This document shows, one piece after another, positions 27,924 through 38,816 of a stretch of 64,000 nt of DNA. This stretch comes from Pseudomonadota bacterium (GTDB lineage: Bacteria; Pseudomonadota; Gammaproteobacteria; Xanthomonadales; Xanthomonadaceae), in assembly GCA_021821195.1 (NCBI GenBank), contig JAKACT010000005.1:62001-126000 (forward strand), read 5' to 3'. Position numbers and translations under genes: made by a program. Position 1 is the stretch's first letter, and each line of letters begins with the position of its first letter. The notes below the pieces were generated by a model. The model worked only from the letters and a program-made list of their open reading frames with translations, was not told the DNA's origin and made no database searches.

Positions 27924-29432
27924 TCAGCGCAGCTTCTCCAACCGCGCCGCGAATCCATCCAGCCCCGGCGCTTGCGGATCGAGGGCGCGCGCCTGCTCCA
28001 GCGCGCGCCGCGCGTCGGCGGTGCGACCAGCCTCGAGGCGCTCGCTGCCGACCGCGATCCAGCGCTGCGCCAGCCGCCGCCGTGCGGTCGCAACGCCGTC
28101 GTCGGACGGCGCCAGCTGCCGCCAGGCATCCAGGCAGACCAGCGCGCGGCCGAGGTTGTTGTCGCGCAGGGCATCGGCATTGCATTCGCGTGCGGCCGCT
28201 AGCAGCGCCGTCGAGGCCCGCAGCACGCGCGGATCGCGCGGGGCCAGCGCACGCGCCTCGCGCAACCTGTCCCAGGCGCTGTCGCCGGGAGGCGTCAGCC
28301 AGTCGCCGCGGGCGCGGGCGCGCTCCATCTGCTCCAATAGATGGGCAACGCGCGCGCGCTGCCGCGGGCTTGTACTGGTGCGGACGGGGCTCGGCTCGCC
28401 TTGCTGGGCCTGCCGCCACTGCCGCTGCGCCTGCTGCAGGCGCGCGGCGTCCACGCCCGCGGCCCTAGCCAGTTCCAACAGGCGCGCGGCCCTGGCCGCG
28501 GGCGCAGCGGCAGCCGCGCGCAGCAGCGCATTGGTCAATGGCGCAGTGCAGGCCTCCGGCAACGGCCCGGCTTGCAGCTGGCGCAGCTCGCCGCAGGCCT
28601 GCGCCGCCGCTTCCAACCGGCCACGCGCCAGCAGCTGGCGGATGCGCTGGCCGCGCGCTTCCAGCGCTCGCGCCAGACTGGCGTACAGCGGCGGCAGCGC
28701 GGCATGGCCGGGATCGAAACTTTCGGCGCGATGCAGCAGTTCCGCCGCGGGCAGCAGCTCGCCGCGCGCCAGCATTCCCACTGCCGGCTTCAACAAATCC
28801 TCCAGCGCGTCCTCCCGGCCTTCCAGCGCCGGCTGGCTGCGCGGTCGTGCCTGCAGCACCTGCTGGTACAGCGGCAGTGCGGCGTCGGGCCCATCGTCCA
28901 GGTGGCCAGCCGCCTGCGCGGCTTGCGCGCGCGCCAGCAGCGCGTCGATGCCGACCGCTTGCGCCTGCGTCGCCTGCAAGCTCGCGGCCAGCGCATCGAC
29001 CCGCGCCTTGGGCGCCTGCAACTCGCGCGCCATCTGCAGCGCGGCGTGCGCCTGCACGGCGTCGCCCGCGCTGGCGCTGGCTTGCGCCCGGGCCAACGCC
29101 GCCTGCGCCACCCGCGCCAGGCCGTCGCGCGCCTCCAGCTGGTCCGGCTGCAGCGCCAGCGCCGCCTCGAACAGTTCGCGTGCGCCGTCGCCATCCGCAT
29201 CGGTGAGTCGGCCGGCCTGCAGCGCGACCTCCGCCCGCTGGCGCAGCGCGTCGTAGCGCGGATCCGGCCACAGCCAGCGGCCCAGCGCATCGCGATACGC
29301 GAGCCCGGCAAGCAGTCCCAGCAGCAGTACCGCGGCGCCTGCGACGGCGCCAATGCGCGCCGGCCGGGGCAACGCCTGCCAGCGCGCCCGCACTGCTGCG
29401 CGTCGCGCCGGCACGGAGGCGAAGCGCTTCAT
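27924..29432 (-). CDS. Membrane-anchored TPR-like helical repeat protein coupled to relA
   Basis: 502 residues from ATG 29432 (MKRFASVPARR). One membrane segment near 32-52 (GAVAGAAVLLLGLLAGLAY) follows a basic N-terminus, so the rest should be periplasmic (N-in). The remainder is Ala/Leu/Arg-rich helix pairs resembling tetratricopeptide repeats, for example ARELFEAALALQPDQLEARDG and the closing ARRALEQARALDPQAPGL. No catalytic motif is recognised. Its start overlaps the relA stop by 4 bp (ATGA), so translation is coupled to relA. A scaffold or cell-envelope role is possible; its link to the stringent response is not established. Confidence 0.8.
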   Translation of the reverse strand: MKRFASVPARRAAVRARWQALPRPARIGAVAGAAVLLLGLLAGLAYRDALGRWLWPDPRYDALRQRAEVALQAGRLTDADGDGARELFEAALALQPDQLEARDGLARVAQAALARAQASASAGDAVQAHAALQMARELQAPKARVDALAASLQATQAQAVGIDALLARAQAAQAAGHLDDGPDAALPLYQQVLQARPRSQPALEGREDALEDLLKPAVGMLARGELLPAAELLHRAESFDPGHAALPPLYASLARALEARGQRIRQLLARGRLEAAAQACGELRQLQAGPLPEACTAPLTNALLRAAAAAPAARAARLLELARAAGVDAARLQQAQRQWRQAQQGEPSPVRTSTSPRQRARVAHLLEQMERARARGDWLTPPGDSAWDRLREARALAPRDPRVLRASTALLAAARECNADALRDNNLGRALVCLDAWRQLAPSDDGVATARRRLAQRWIAVGSERLEAGRTADARRALEQARALDPQAPGLDGFAARLEKLR

Positions 29433-31591
29433 GCGCGGCGCGCGGATTCGATGCCGGGCAGCGACTCCAGCCGTGCCAGCAGCAGGCCCAACTGTTCGTA
29501 ATCGGACACCCTCGCCTGCAGCCGCACCCGTACCCGCCCGTTGCCACCGCGCAGCGGGTCGGTATGCAGGCCCAAGGCATGCACGCCGACCTGTGCCACC
29601 AGCGTGGTGATGTCCTTGAGCAGCCACTTGCGGTCCACCGCCTCGATGCGGATCGCCACGTCCTGGCCGCTGCGCCGCGTCCCCCACTCCACCGGCAGCA
29701 CCCGCGCCGGCTCCTTGGCGGCCAGGCGCAGGAACGCGGCGCAACCGGGACGATGCACGCTGACGCCGCGGGCGCGGGTGAGATAGCCGACGATGGCCTC
29801 GCCCGGCAGCGGCTGGCAGCAGCGCGCCACCTGCGCCAGCAGGTTGTCCACCCCCTGCACCGTAACCGCGCCTGCGCCGGGTGCCGCCGGCGCCACCGGC
29901 TTGGCCGGCAACGCGGGCAGCGCCGGTTCGGGTTCCTGCGCCGCCTTTTCCAACTCCAGCAGCGCGCGCCCGACCTGGTTGGGGCCAACGTCACCCAGCG
30001 CCACCAGCACCAGCAGGTCGTCTTCGGTCTGCGCGTTGAACCTGGCCAGCACCGGGGTGAGGTCGGCGTTCAACAGGCCCATCCGGCGCAGGTCGCGCTC
30101 CAGCAGCTCGCGGCCCTCCTTCAGGTTCTGGGCGCGGTCGAGCTTGTTGAACCAGGCCCGCACCTTGTCACGCGAGCGGCTGCTGGCCAGGAAGCCGGCG
30201 CTGGACTGCAGCCAGTCGCGGCGCGGCGCGGCCTCCTTGCCGGTGAGGATCTCGACCCGCTGGCCGGTCTTCAGCACCTGGGTCAGCGGCACGATCCGGC
30301 CATCCACCTTGGCGCCGCGGCAGCGGTGACCGACCATGCTGTGGACGGCGTAGGCGAAGTCGAGCACGGTGCCGCCCTGCGGCAGGTCGATCACTTCGCC
30401 CTTGGGCGTCAGCGCGTACACGCGGTCTTCGATCAGCTCGCTGTCGATGCCCTGCAGCGGCGCGGCTTCACCTTCGCCCGCCGCCTCGGCGGCCTGCTCC
30501 AGCAGCTTGCGCATCCACGCGATGCGCTTGTCCATCGCCGCGCCGCCGGCGCTGCTGCCTTCCTTGTAGCGCCAGTGCGCGGCCACACCGAGCTCGGACT
30601 GCGCATGCATCTCGCGGGTACGGATCTGCACCTCCACGGTCTTGCCCCCGGGGCCGATCACCGCGGTATGCAGCGAGCGGTAGCCATTGGGCTTGGGTCG
30701 GGCGATGTAGTCGTCGAATTCGCTGGGGATCGGCACCCACAGCGCATGGACCAGTCCCAGCACCGCGTAGCAGGTGGGAATGTCGTCCACCAGCACCCGC
30801 AGCGCGCGCAGGTCGTAGAGTTCCTCGATCGGCAGCGCCTTGCGCTGCATCTTCTTCCAGATGCTGTAGATGTGCTTGGGCCGGCCGGCCACGTCGGCTT
30901 CGATGCCGTGCGACGCCACCGCGTCGCGCAGCTGTGCGCGCACCGCCTCGATGTAGCGCTCGCGGCCGCTGCGGTTGTCGTCCAGCGACTGCGCGATGCG
31001 CAGGTAGTCCTCGGCCTGCAGCACGCGGAAGGCCAGGTCCTCCAGCTCCCACTTCAGCTGCCAGATGCCGAGCCGGTTGGCCAGCGGCGCGTGGATGTCG
31101 CGGGTCATCCGCGCCAGCGCCCGCTGCTCGTCGGCCGGCAGCCGCCACGCGGCGCGCATGCGCGAGAGCTGGCGGGCCAGCACGATGGGCACCACGCGCA
31201 GGTCGCGCACCAGCGCCAGCAGCAGCCGGCGCATGCCCTCGGGATTGCGGCCACCGCCGTGGCTGCGGTGCAGCGCCCACACCCGGCTGGCGGCGCGCTG
31301 ACCCTCCAGTAGCACGTGCAGGCGCTCCGGCACGTCCACTTTCGCCGCCGCGGCGAGCGCTTCGATATCGACCAGCGCATCCAGCAGGGTGGCGGCCAGC
31401 ACCTCGGCATCGGCGTTGAGCGAGACAAGGATCGACAGGGTGTCGGCCAGCACTTCCGGGCGGTCGCGCATCGGCGCGCCGGCCTCGGCATGCGTGCGCC
31501 AGCAGGCGGCCAGCGGCGCCGGCAGCGCATCCGCTGGCACGCGCGCCAACGCGTCTGTCCAAGTGATGGTGGCAATGGCGGGAACGGGCAT
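29429..31591 (-). CDS. relA: GTP pyrophosphokinase RelA
   Basis: Ribosome-associated (p)ppGpp synthetase. 720 residues: a pseudo-hydrolase domain at about 20-170, where the HD metal motif is lost (TLLDALVDIE in place of a His-Asp pair), the synthetase domain around 220-360 (RPKHIYSIWKKM, YDLRALRVLV), the EXDD motif as SEFDDYIARPKPNGYRS, a TGS domain (VYALTPKGEVIDLPQGGTVL), and zinc-finger and ACT regions at the C-terminus. The EXDD motif is what separates synthetase-only RelA from bifunctional SpoT, which has RXKD. The ATG at 31591 is chosen; a GTG seven codons upstream is possible. Confidence 0.96.
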   Translation of the reverse strand: MPVPAIATITWTDALARVPADALPAPLAACWRTHAEAGAPMRDRPEVLADTLSILVSLNADAEVLAATLLDALVDIEALAAAAKVDVPERLHVLLEGQRAASRVWALHRSHGGGRNPEGMRRLLLALVRDLRVVPIVLARQLSRMRAAWRLPADEQRALARMTRDIHAPLANRLGIWQLKWELEDLAFRVLQAEDYLRIAQSLDDNRSGRERYIEAVRAQLRDAVASHGIEADVAGRPKHIYSIWKKMQRKALPIEELYDLRALRVLVDDIPTCYAVLGLVHALWVPIPSEFDDYIARPKPNGYRSLHTAVIGPGGKTVEVQIRTREMHAQSELGVAAHWRYKEGSSAGGAAMDKRIAWMRKLLEQAAEAAGEGEAAPLQGIDSELIEDRVYALTPKGEVIDLPQGGTVLDFAYAVHSMVGHRCRGAKVDGRIVPLTQVLKTGQRVEILTGKEAAPRRDWLQSSAGFLASSRSRDKVRAWFNKLDRAQNLKEGRELLERDLRRMGLLNADLTPVLARFNAQTEDDLLVLVALGDVGPNQVGRALLELEKAAQEPEPALPALPAKPVAPAAPGAGAVTVQGVDNLLAQVARCCQPLPGEAIVGYLTRARGVSVHRPGCAAFLRLAAKEPARVLPVEWGTRRSGQDVAIRIEAVDRKWLLKDITTLVAQVGVHALGLHTDPLRGGNGRVRVRLQARVSDYEQLGLLLARLESLPGIESARRA

Positions 31592-31674
31592 GCGGATACG
31601 GTAGCGGGACACGATGACGGCGACCAGCGCCCGGAGTCGCTACACTCGGCGGATTCCGACTCCGGGAGCCTTCC

Positions 31675-32163
31675 ATGCTGCGTCTATCCCTGTTCCTCTG
31701 CGCGATCTTCCTGCTCCCGTTTGCCCCGGCCGCGGCGCAAGACGCCACGCCACCGATCGAACGGCAGATGTCGGCACAGGAGTTCAAGGCCGCAGGGCTG
31801 GACAAGCTGACCGCGGCGGAACTGGCCAGCCTTAACACGTGGCTGAAGCGCGCGGTGGCCACCGAATCCGGCAAGGCCGTCGCCGAGGTCCGGCGCGAGC
31901 AGGAGGCGGGGACCCGCGGATTCAAGACCGAGCGCAGCGAAGCGTTCGAAGCGCGACTGGTCGGCCATTTCGACGGCTTCAAGAAAGGGCTGGACTACAC
32001 CCTCGACAACGGCCAGGTCTGGCAGCAAGTCGATGCAACCGTGATGTACGGGGTCAAGTTGGATAACCCGAGCGTGCAACTCAAGCCCGGGGCATTCGGC
32101 GAGATCTGGTACATGCGCGTTGACGGCCGCGCCGTGAATGCCAAGGTCAAGCGCATCAAGTAA
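31675..32163 (+). CDS. Small secreted protein of unknown function
   Basis: 162 residues with a clear signal peptide (MLRLSLFLCAIFLLPFAPAA, cleavage near AAAQ-DA). The mature protein has an amphipathic helical first half (AQEFKAAGLDKLTAAELASL) and a beta-rich second half with HFDGFKKGLDYTLDNGQVWQ and [20 protein letters not shown], reminiscent of small periplasmic proteins common in Xanthomonadaceae but without a named domain that I recognise. Divergent from relA, with about 80 bp of shared upstream DNA. Its 3' end overlaps the hrpA stop by 8 bp, tail to tail. Confidence 0.8.
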   Translation: MLRLSLFLCAIFLLPFAPAAAQDATPPIERQMSAQEFKAAGLDKLTAAELASLNTWLKRAVATESGKAVAEVRREQEAGTRGFKTERSEAFEARLVGHFDGFKKGLDYTLDNGQVWQQVDATVMYGVKLDNPSVQLKPGAFGEIWYMRVDGRAVNAKVKRIK

Positions 32164-35100
32164 TTGGCGACAACAGGCGCAGTCGCGCGGCCAGTCGCTT
32201 CGGCGAGACGCCGCCCTTGGCGCCCAGTTCCTGCGCGAACAGCGACACGCGCAATTCCTCCAGCTCCCAGCGCAGGGCGTGGGCTTCCGGATCGGCAGGA
32301 TCGGCGGCGGCCAGCGCGGCGGTGAACGGCGCCAGTTCCAGCATGCGCTGCTGGTCGCGCACCGGGTCGCGCTGGGCACGCTCGGCGCGCAGCGACATCG
32401 CCTTCAGCCAGCGCGGATATTCGGCCAGAGCCGCAGCCGGGACGTCGCGCAGGAAGCCCGGCGCGGCCAGCGCATCCAGCTGCGCCTGCATGTCGTCGAG
32501 ATTGGCGCGCGCCCAGCCGATCAGCTTCGATTCCAGCTTCGCCCGCACTTCCGCCACCAGCCCGAGGATGGTTTCCGCCTGCCTGAGCCGCTGCATCGCC
32601 TCGCCGAACACCGCCTTGGCGATGGCCTCGCGGCGCTGCGCGAAGGTTTCGGCATCCCGCACGTCCAGCAGGCCGTCGGCGGTGAGCGCATCGAAGGCAC
32701 CGTCCAGCAGGTCGGCGCGCAGGCGGTCGGCATCCTTGAGCCCGTCGCGGCGCGGCGCGGCCGACTCGATGGCGGCATACAGCAGCGAGATCTTCGGCTG
32801 CACCGGCAGCTGCCGGCGCGCCTGCTTCAGCTTGTCGGCCAGCGCGATCGCCAGCAGCCGGCGCACGCCCTGCGGGTGCAGGCGCTCGGCCACCTCGCGC
32901 TGGGCATGCAGCGCCAGCGACACGGATTCGCCATCGTCCTGCAGGGCCGGATACGCCGGCACGCCGCCGGCACCGGGCACCGACACGGGGATCGGCGTGT
33001 CGGGGAACACGGTCAGGCCGGCCTGCGCCATGCCCTGCGCCGCGTGGCGGGCGAAGGCCTGCGCCGCGCGTTCACCGAAGCGGGTGCGCAGCCCGGCAAG
33101 ATCCCGCGATTCGGCCAGCACCGCCTTGCCATCCAGCAGGCGCAGGTTGGCGCGCAGGTGCGGCTCGATGGCGGCAGCGTCGAAATCCAGCGCGGAGACG
33201 TCCACGCCGGAGAGCTTCTTCAGGAACTTCGCCAGCGCGCCTTCGATGCTGTCCGCGTCCGGTTGCGCGAATGCTTCCGCGAAGGCGCGGGCGAAATCCG
33301 GCGCCGGCACGAAGTTGCGCCGCAACGCCTTCGGCAGCGACTTGATCAGCGCTGTCGCCTTGTCCTCCACGAAGCCCGGCGCCAGCCACGACAGCTTTGC
33401 TGCATCCAGCGCATTGAGCAGGTGCAGCGGCACCGCCACCGTCATGCCGTCATCGACCGCGCCCGGCTCGAAGCGGTACTGCACCGCCAGCCGCGCATCG
33501 CCCAGCGCGATGTAGGCCGGGAAGCGCGCGGCGTCGCTCTGGTCGGCCACCAGCAGGTCGTCGCGCGACCACTCCAGCGCGGCCTTTTCGTCCTTCGACA
33601 GTTTTCCGAACCACGCATCCAGCGCCTGCGCGTTGTGCACGTGCGCGGGCAGCCGGTCCAGGTACCAGCGCGCCTGCCAGTCCTCGTCCACCACCAGCCC
33701 GACCCGGCGCTGCTTGGCTTCCTCCTGCTGCGCCAGTTCCAGCGTGCGCAGGTTGCGCGCGAGGAAGGCACTGCGGGTGTTGATCTCGCCGGTCAACAGC
33801 GCTTCGCGCACGAAGATCGCGCGGCTCTCCTCGGGGAACAGCGCGCCGTAGTAAATGGGCCGTTTCGGCGCCAGCACCAGCCCGAACAGGCTGATCTGCT
33901 CACTGCCCAGCACCCGCCCCTGCGCCCGCGACCAGTGCGGATCGTGGTGACGGCGCGCCAGCAGGTGCGGCAGCTCGGCGATGACCCAGTCCGGTTCGAT
34001 GGCGGCGTTGGTCAGTGCCCAGACCTTCTCGGTGTCCAGCAGGTTGGCCGACAGCACCCACGGCGGCGGCTTCGACGCCAGCTTCGAGCCGGGGAACAGC
34101 TGGAACTTGCGCCCGCGCGGGCCGTCATAGAGGCCCTTGTCGCCGCGATTGCCGATCTGCGTGGGCAGGCCGGCAATCAGTGCGCGGTGGAGTGCGGCGA
34201 AAGCGGAAGGGAGGGAAAGGGGGTCAGGTTCACTTTCCGCGGAAAGTGAACCTGACCCCCTTTCCGGCCACAGTTCTTCGCACTGCAGCTTCAGCTGCCG
34301 GTGCAGCTCCCACCATTCGCGCAGGCGCAGGAAGCCGAGGAAATTGCGATCGGCCCACTTGCGCAGCTGCGACTGGGTCATTGCCTCGTGCGCTTCGCGG
34401 TAGGCATGCCACAACTTGAGGATGCCGACGAATTCCGATTTCGCGTCGGCGAACTGCGCGTGCGCGGCGTCGGCGGCGGCGCGGGCATCGGCCGGGCGCT
34501 CGCGCGGGTCCTGGATGCCGAGGAAGCTGGCGATCACCAGCATCTCGCGCACCACCCCGTGCGCCTGCGCGGCCACCAGCATCCGCGCCAGCTTCACGTC
34601 CACCGGCAGCTTCGACATCGTCCTGCCGATGGCGGTGAGCTTGCGCTGGGCATCGACGGCACCCAGTTCGCCCAGCTGCTGCCAGCCGTCGGCGATCGCG
34701 CGCGGATCGGGCGGTTCCAGGAACGGGAAGTCCTCGATGCTCCCCAGACCCAGCGACAGCATCCGCAGGATCACCCCGGCCAGCGCGGCGCGACGGATCT
34801 CCGGGTCGGTGAATGCCGGCCGCGAGGCGAAGTCCGCCTCCGAATACAGGCGGAAACAGGTACCCGGCGCGATGCGCCCGCAGCGGCCGGCGCGCTGGTT
34901 GGCGCTGGCCTGCGAGACATCCTCGATGTGCAGGCGGTCCAGCTTCTGCCGCGGGCTGTAGCGCTTAACCCGGGCCACCCCGGGATCGACCACGTAGTGG
35001 ATGCGCGGGACGGTCAGCGAGGTTTCCGCCACGTTGGTGGCCAGCACGATCCGCCGCTGCGGGCCCGGGTGGAACACGCGGTCCTGGTCCTTCGCCGACA

Positions 35101-36151
35101 GCCGCGCATACAGCGGCAGCACCTCGGTATGGCGGTACTTGCGCTTCTCCAGCGCCTGGTGGGCGTCGCGGATCTCGCGCTCGCCGGGCAGGAAGATCAG
35201 GGTGTCGCCGATGCCCTTGTCGCGCTGGATCTCGTCGCAGGCCGCAACGATGCCGTCGAGGAGAGAAACGGGGTCAGAGTCACTTTTCGCCGAAACGCTT
35301 CTGCCTGCCGAGTGCGCGGGAGCGGAAAGTGACTCTGACCCCGTTTCTCCCAGCGGGCGATAGCGAATCTCCACCGGATACCCGCGCCCTTCCACGCCCA
35401 CCACCGGCGCGCCGCCGAAGTGTTCGGCAAAGCGGGCGGTGTCGATGGTGGCCGAGGTCACGATCAGCTTCAGGTCGGGCCGCTTCGGCAGCAGCTGCCT
35501 GAGGTAGCCCAGCAGGAAATCGATGTTGAGGCTGCGTTCGTGCGCCTCGTCGATGATCAGGGTGTCGTACTTCGACAGCCAGCGGTCGTTCTGGATTTCC
35601 GCCAGCAGGATGCCGTCGGTCATGAACTTGATCGCGGTCTGCTCGCTGACCGCATCGTTGAAGCGCACTTGGAACCCGACCGCGCCGCCCAAGGGCACCT
35701 GCAGCTCTTCGGCCACGCGCCGCGCCACCGAACGCGCGGCGATCCGGCGCGGCTGGGTGCAGCCGACCATGCCCGCCGCGCCGCGCCCGGCCAGCAGGCA
35801 CAGCTTGGGCAGCTGGGTGGTCTTGCCGCTGCCGGTTTCGCCGGCGATCACCACCACTTGGTGGCGGCGGATCAATGCCACGATCTCGTCGGCGTGCGCG
35901 GCGATCGGCAACGTCGCATCGACCGTGGCCGCGGGCAGCGCGGCGACACGGCGTTCACGTTCGGCGAGCGATGCTTGTAGCCTGTCCATGAACGCCTCGC
36001 GCAATCCTGCATCGCCCGGCTTGGCCTTCCAGCGCGCCAACAGCCCGAGCAGACGGCCGCGGTCGCGGGTCAGCGCGCCGTCGAGGTCACGGCCGGCCTG
36101 GCGCAGGGCGTCGGCGTGCGCCGTCTTGATGTTCGATTCGTCAGGCACCAT
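32156..36151 (-). CDS. hrpA: ATP-dependent RNA helicase HrpA with two in-frame palindromic inserts
   Basis: DEAH-box RNA helicase involved in mRNA processing and ribosome rescue. 1331 residues from ATG 36151 ([12 protein letters not shown]). Motif I in [21 protein letters not shown] box in [15 protein letters not shown] in IVTSATID, motif VI in [12 protein letters not shown], then the winged-helix/ratchet, OB fold and a long C-terminal DUF3418-type region. Residues about 269-297, between the two RecA-like domains, come from a palindromic element at 35261-35347. Residues about 630-646, after the ratchet, come from a second one at 34214-34265. Both keep the frame and add hydrophilic loops, ESLS/SDSDPVS and [14 protein letters not shown]. 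The frame stays open upstream of 36151, but that part overlaps the dps gene. Confidence 0.95.
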   Translation of the reverse strand: MVPDESNIKTAHADALRQAGRDLDGALTRDRGRLLGLLARWKAKPGDAGLREAFMDRLQASLAERERRVAALPAATVDATLPIAAHADEIVALIRRHQVVVIAGETGSGKTTQLPKLCLLAGRGAAGMVGCTQPRRIAARSVARRVAEELQVPLGGAVGFQVRFNDAVSEQTAIKFMTDGILLAEIQNDRWLSKYDTLIIDEAHERSLNIDFLLGYLRQLLPKRPDLKLIVTSATIDTARFAEHFGGAPVVGVEGRGYPVEIRYRPLGETGSESLSAPAHSAGRSVSAKSDSDPVSLLDGIVAACDEIQRDKGIGDTLIFLPGEREIRDAHQALEKRKYRHTEVLPLYARLSAKDQDRVFHPGPQRRIVLATNVAETSLTVPRIHYVVDPGVARVKRYSPRQKLDRLHIEDVSQASANQRAGRCGRIAPGTCFRLYSEADFASRPAFTDPEIRRAALAGVILRMLSLGLGSIEDFPFLEPPDPRAIADGWQQLGELGAVDAQRKLTAIGRTMSKLPVDVKLARMLVAAQAHGVVREMLVIASFLGIQDPRERPADARAAADAAHAQFADAKSEFVGILKLWHAYREAHEAMTQSQLRKWADRNFLGFLRLREWWELHRQLKLQCEELWPERGSGSLSAESEPDPLSLPSAFAALHRALIAGLPTQIGNRGDKGLYDGPRGRKFQLFPGSKLASKPPPWVLSANLLDTEKVWALTNAAIEPDWVIAELPHLLARRHHDPHWSRAQGRVLGSEQISLFGLVLAPKRPIYYGALFPEESRAIFVREALLTGEINTRSAFLARNLRTLELAQQEEAKQRRVGLVVDEDWQARWYLDRLPAHVHNAQALDAWFGKLSKDEKAALEWSRDDLLVADQSDAARFPAYIALGDARLAVQYRFEPGAVDDGMTVAVPLHLLNALDAAKLSWLAPGFVEDKATALIKSLPKALRRNFVPAPDFARAFAEAFAQPDADSIEGALAKFLKKLSGVDVSALDFDAAAIEPHLRANLRLLDGKAVLAESRDLAGLRTRFGERAAQAFARHAAQGMAQAGLTVFPDTPIPVSVPGAGGVPAYPALQDDGESVSLALHAQREVAERLHPQGVRRLLAIALADKLKQARRQLPVQPKISLLYAAIESAAPRRDGLKDADRLRADLLDGAFDALTADGLLDVRDAETFAQRREAIAKAVFGEAMQRLRQAETILGLVAEVRAKLESKLIGWARANLDDMQAQLDALAAPGFLRDVPAAALAEYPRWLKAMSLRAERAQRDPVRDQQRMLELAPFTAALAAADPADPEAHALRWELEELRVSLFAQELGAKGGVSPKRLAARLRLLSPIT
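34214..34265. repeat. Perfect 52-bp palindrome inside hrpA
   Basis: Left arm 34214-34239 is the exact reverse complement of right arm 34240-34265, with no loop. Each arm contains GGGGTCAGGTTCACTTTCC. On the hrpA strand it is read as [15 protein letters not shown], in the same frame as the other two copies. This is a minimal version of the element, with the central spacer gone. Confidence 0.9.
35261..35347. repeat. Second palindromic element inside hrpA, sequence variant
   Basis: Arms of 24 bases, 35261-35284 and 35324-35347, are perfectly complementary and carry GGGGTCAGAGTCACTTT in place of the GGTTCACTTT type found at the other two sites. The 39-base centre encodes a Ser/Ala/Arg-rich spacer. 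On the hrpA strand the arms read TGSESLS and KSDSDPVS. Frame and orientation of translation match the other copies. Confidence 0.88.
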
Positions 36152-36244
36152 GGTTCCAACAACGTGTTTGTCCACCTGCAGGCAGACGCAGGACCTGCGT
36201 ATTGTCACCGCAAGTTCCCCCCGAAGCGCGTAAAGGAGTTCGCC

Positions 36245-36781
36245 ATGCCCAAGAGCAAGACCCCCAGCAAGCCCGCGAAGGCCAAGGCCGCGGCCGCCAG
36301 CGCCCCCGGCATCGACATCGGCATCAGCGCCAAGGACCGCGCCGGCATCGCCGACGGGCTGTCGCACTTCCTCGCCGACAGCTACACGCTGTACCTCAAG
36401 ACCCACAACTTCCACTGGAACGTGACCGGGCCAATGTTCAACGCCTTGCACACCATGTTCGAGGCCCAGTACACCGAGCAGTGGACCGCGCTGGACGAGA
36501 TCGCCGAGCGCATCCGCGCGTTGGGCTTCAACGCCCCCGGCAGCTATTCCGAATTCGTCCGCCTGTCCTCGATCCGGGAAGAACCCGGCCTAACCGCCGC
36601 GCCGGCGTGGCACGACATGGTGCAGCAGCTGGTGGACGGCAACGAGGCGGTCTGCCGCACCGCCCGCAAGGTGCTGAAGGTGGCCGATGCCGGCGGCGAC
36701 GACCCGACCGCCGACCTGCTGACCCAGCGCCTGCAGACCCACGAGAAGTACGCGTGGATGCTGCGTTCGCTGCTGCAGTAA
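36245..36781 (+). CDS. dps: DNA starvation/stationary-phase protein Dps
   Basis: Dodecameric ferritin-like protein that stores iron, consumes H2O2 and coats DNA. 178 residues from ATG 36245, preceded by AAGGAG. The N-terminal 22 residues are a Lys/Ala/Pro tail ([19 protein letters not shown]), the kind used for DNA binding. The ferroxidase site shows in [26 protein letters not shown] and [12 protein letters not shown]. The length is typical with the tail. It is divergent from hrpA across 93 bp, which should hold its promoter. Confidence 0.95.
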   Translation: MPKSKTPSKPAKAKAAAASAPGIDIGISAKDRAGIADGLSHFLADSYTLYLKTHNFHWNVTGPMFNALHTMFEAQYTEQWTALDEIAERIRALGFNAPGSYSEFVRLSSIREEPGLTAAPAWHDMVQQLVDGNEAVCRTARKVLKVADAGGDDPTADLLTQRLQTHEKYAWMLRSLLQ

Positions 36782-36808
36782 GCGGAAGTTCGCACGTGCC
36801 GTGAGTCC

Positions 36809-36887
36809 GGTCGTCGGGCGGGCAGGGGCATCCCAACCAAGCGAGTATCGGGGAGCGACTTGGGAGGCCCCTGCCCGCCCGACGACC
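36809..36887. repeat. Large intergenic stem-loop between dps and recQ
   Basis: Arms 36809-36829 and 36867-36887 are perfectly complementary over 21 bases (starting GGTCGTCGGGCGGGCAGG). The 37-base loop has further pairing potential (CCCAA with TTGGG). It fills most of the 195-bp gap after dps. There is no T-run, so it is more like a repeated intergenic palindrome or an mRNA 3'-end stabiliser than a classical terminator. No gene is seen in the rest of the gap. Confidence 0.7.
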
Positions 36888-36976
36888 TCCATCGCAAGCA
36901 TGTAAAAGAGCAAAACCCGACAGGTTCCGGGACGGATGTCCGATGACGGCGTCGCCCCGCTTGCTACCCTTGCGGC

Positions 36977-38791
<1,815 letters not shown>

Positions 38792-38816
38792 AGGTCCGCC
38801 CCACTACAATGCGCCC

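Noticed and set aside
36152-36451. 100-codon N-terminal extension of HrpA
   Set aside because: It overlaps the dps start region on the other strand, lacks helicase-family similarity, and the ATG at 36151 gives a normal HrpA N-terminus.
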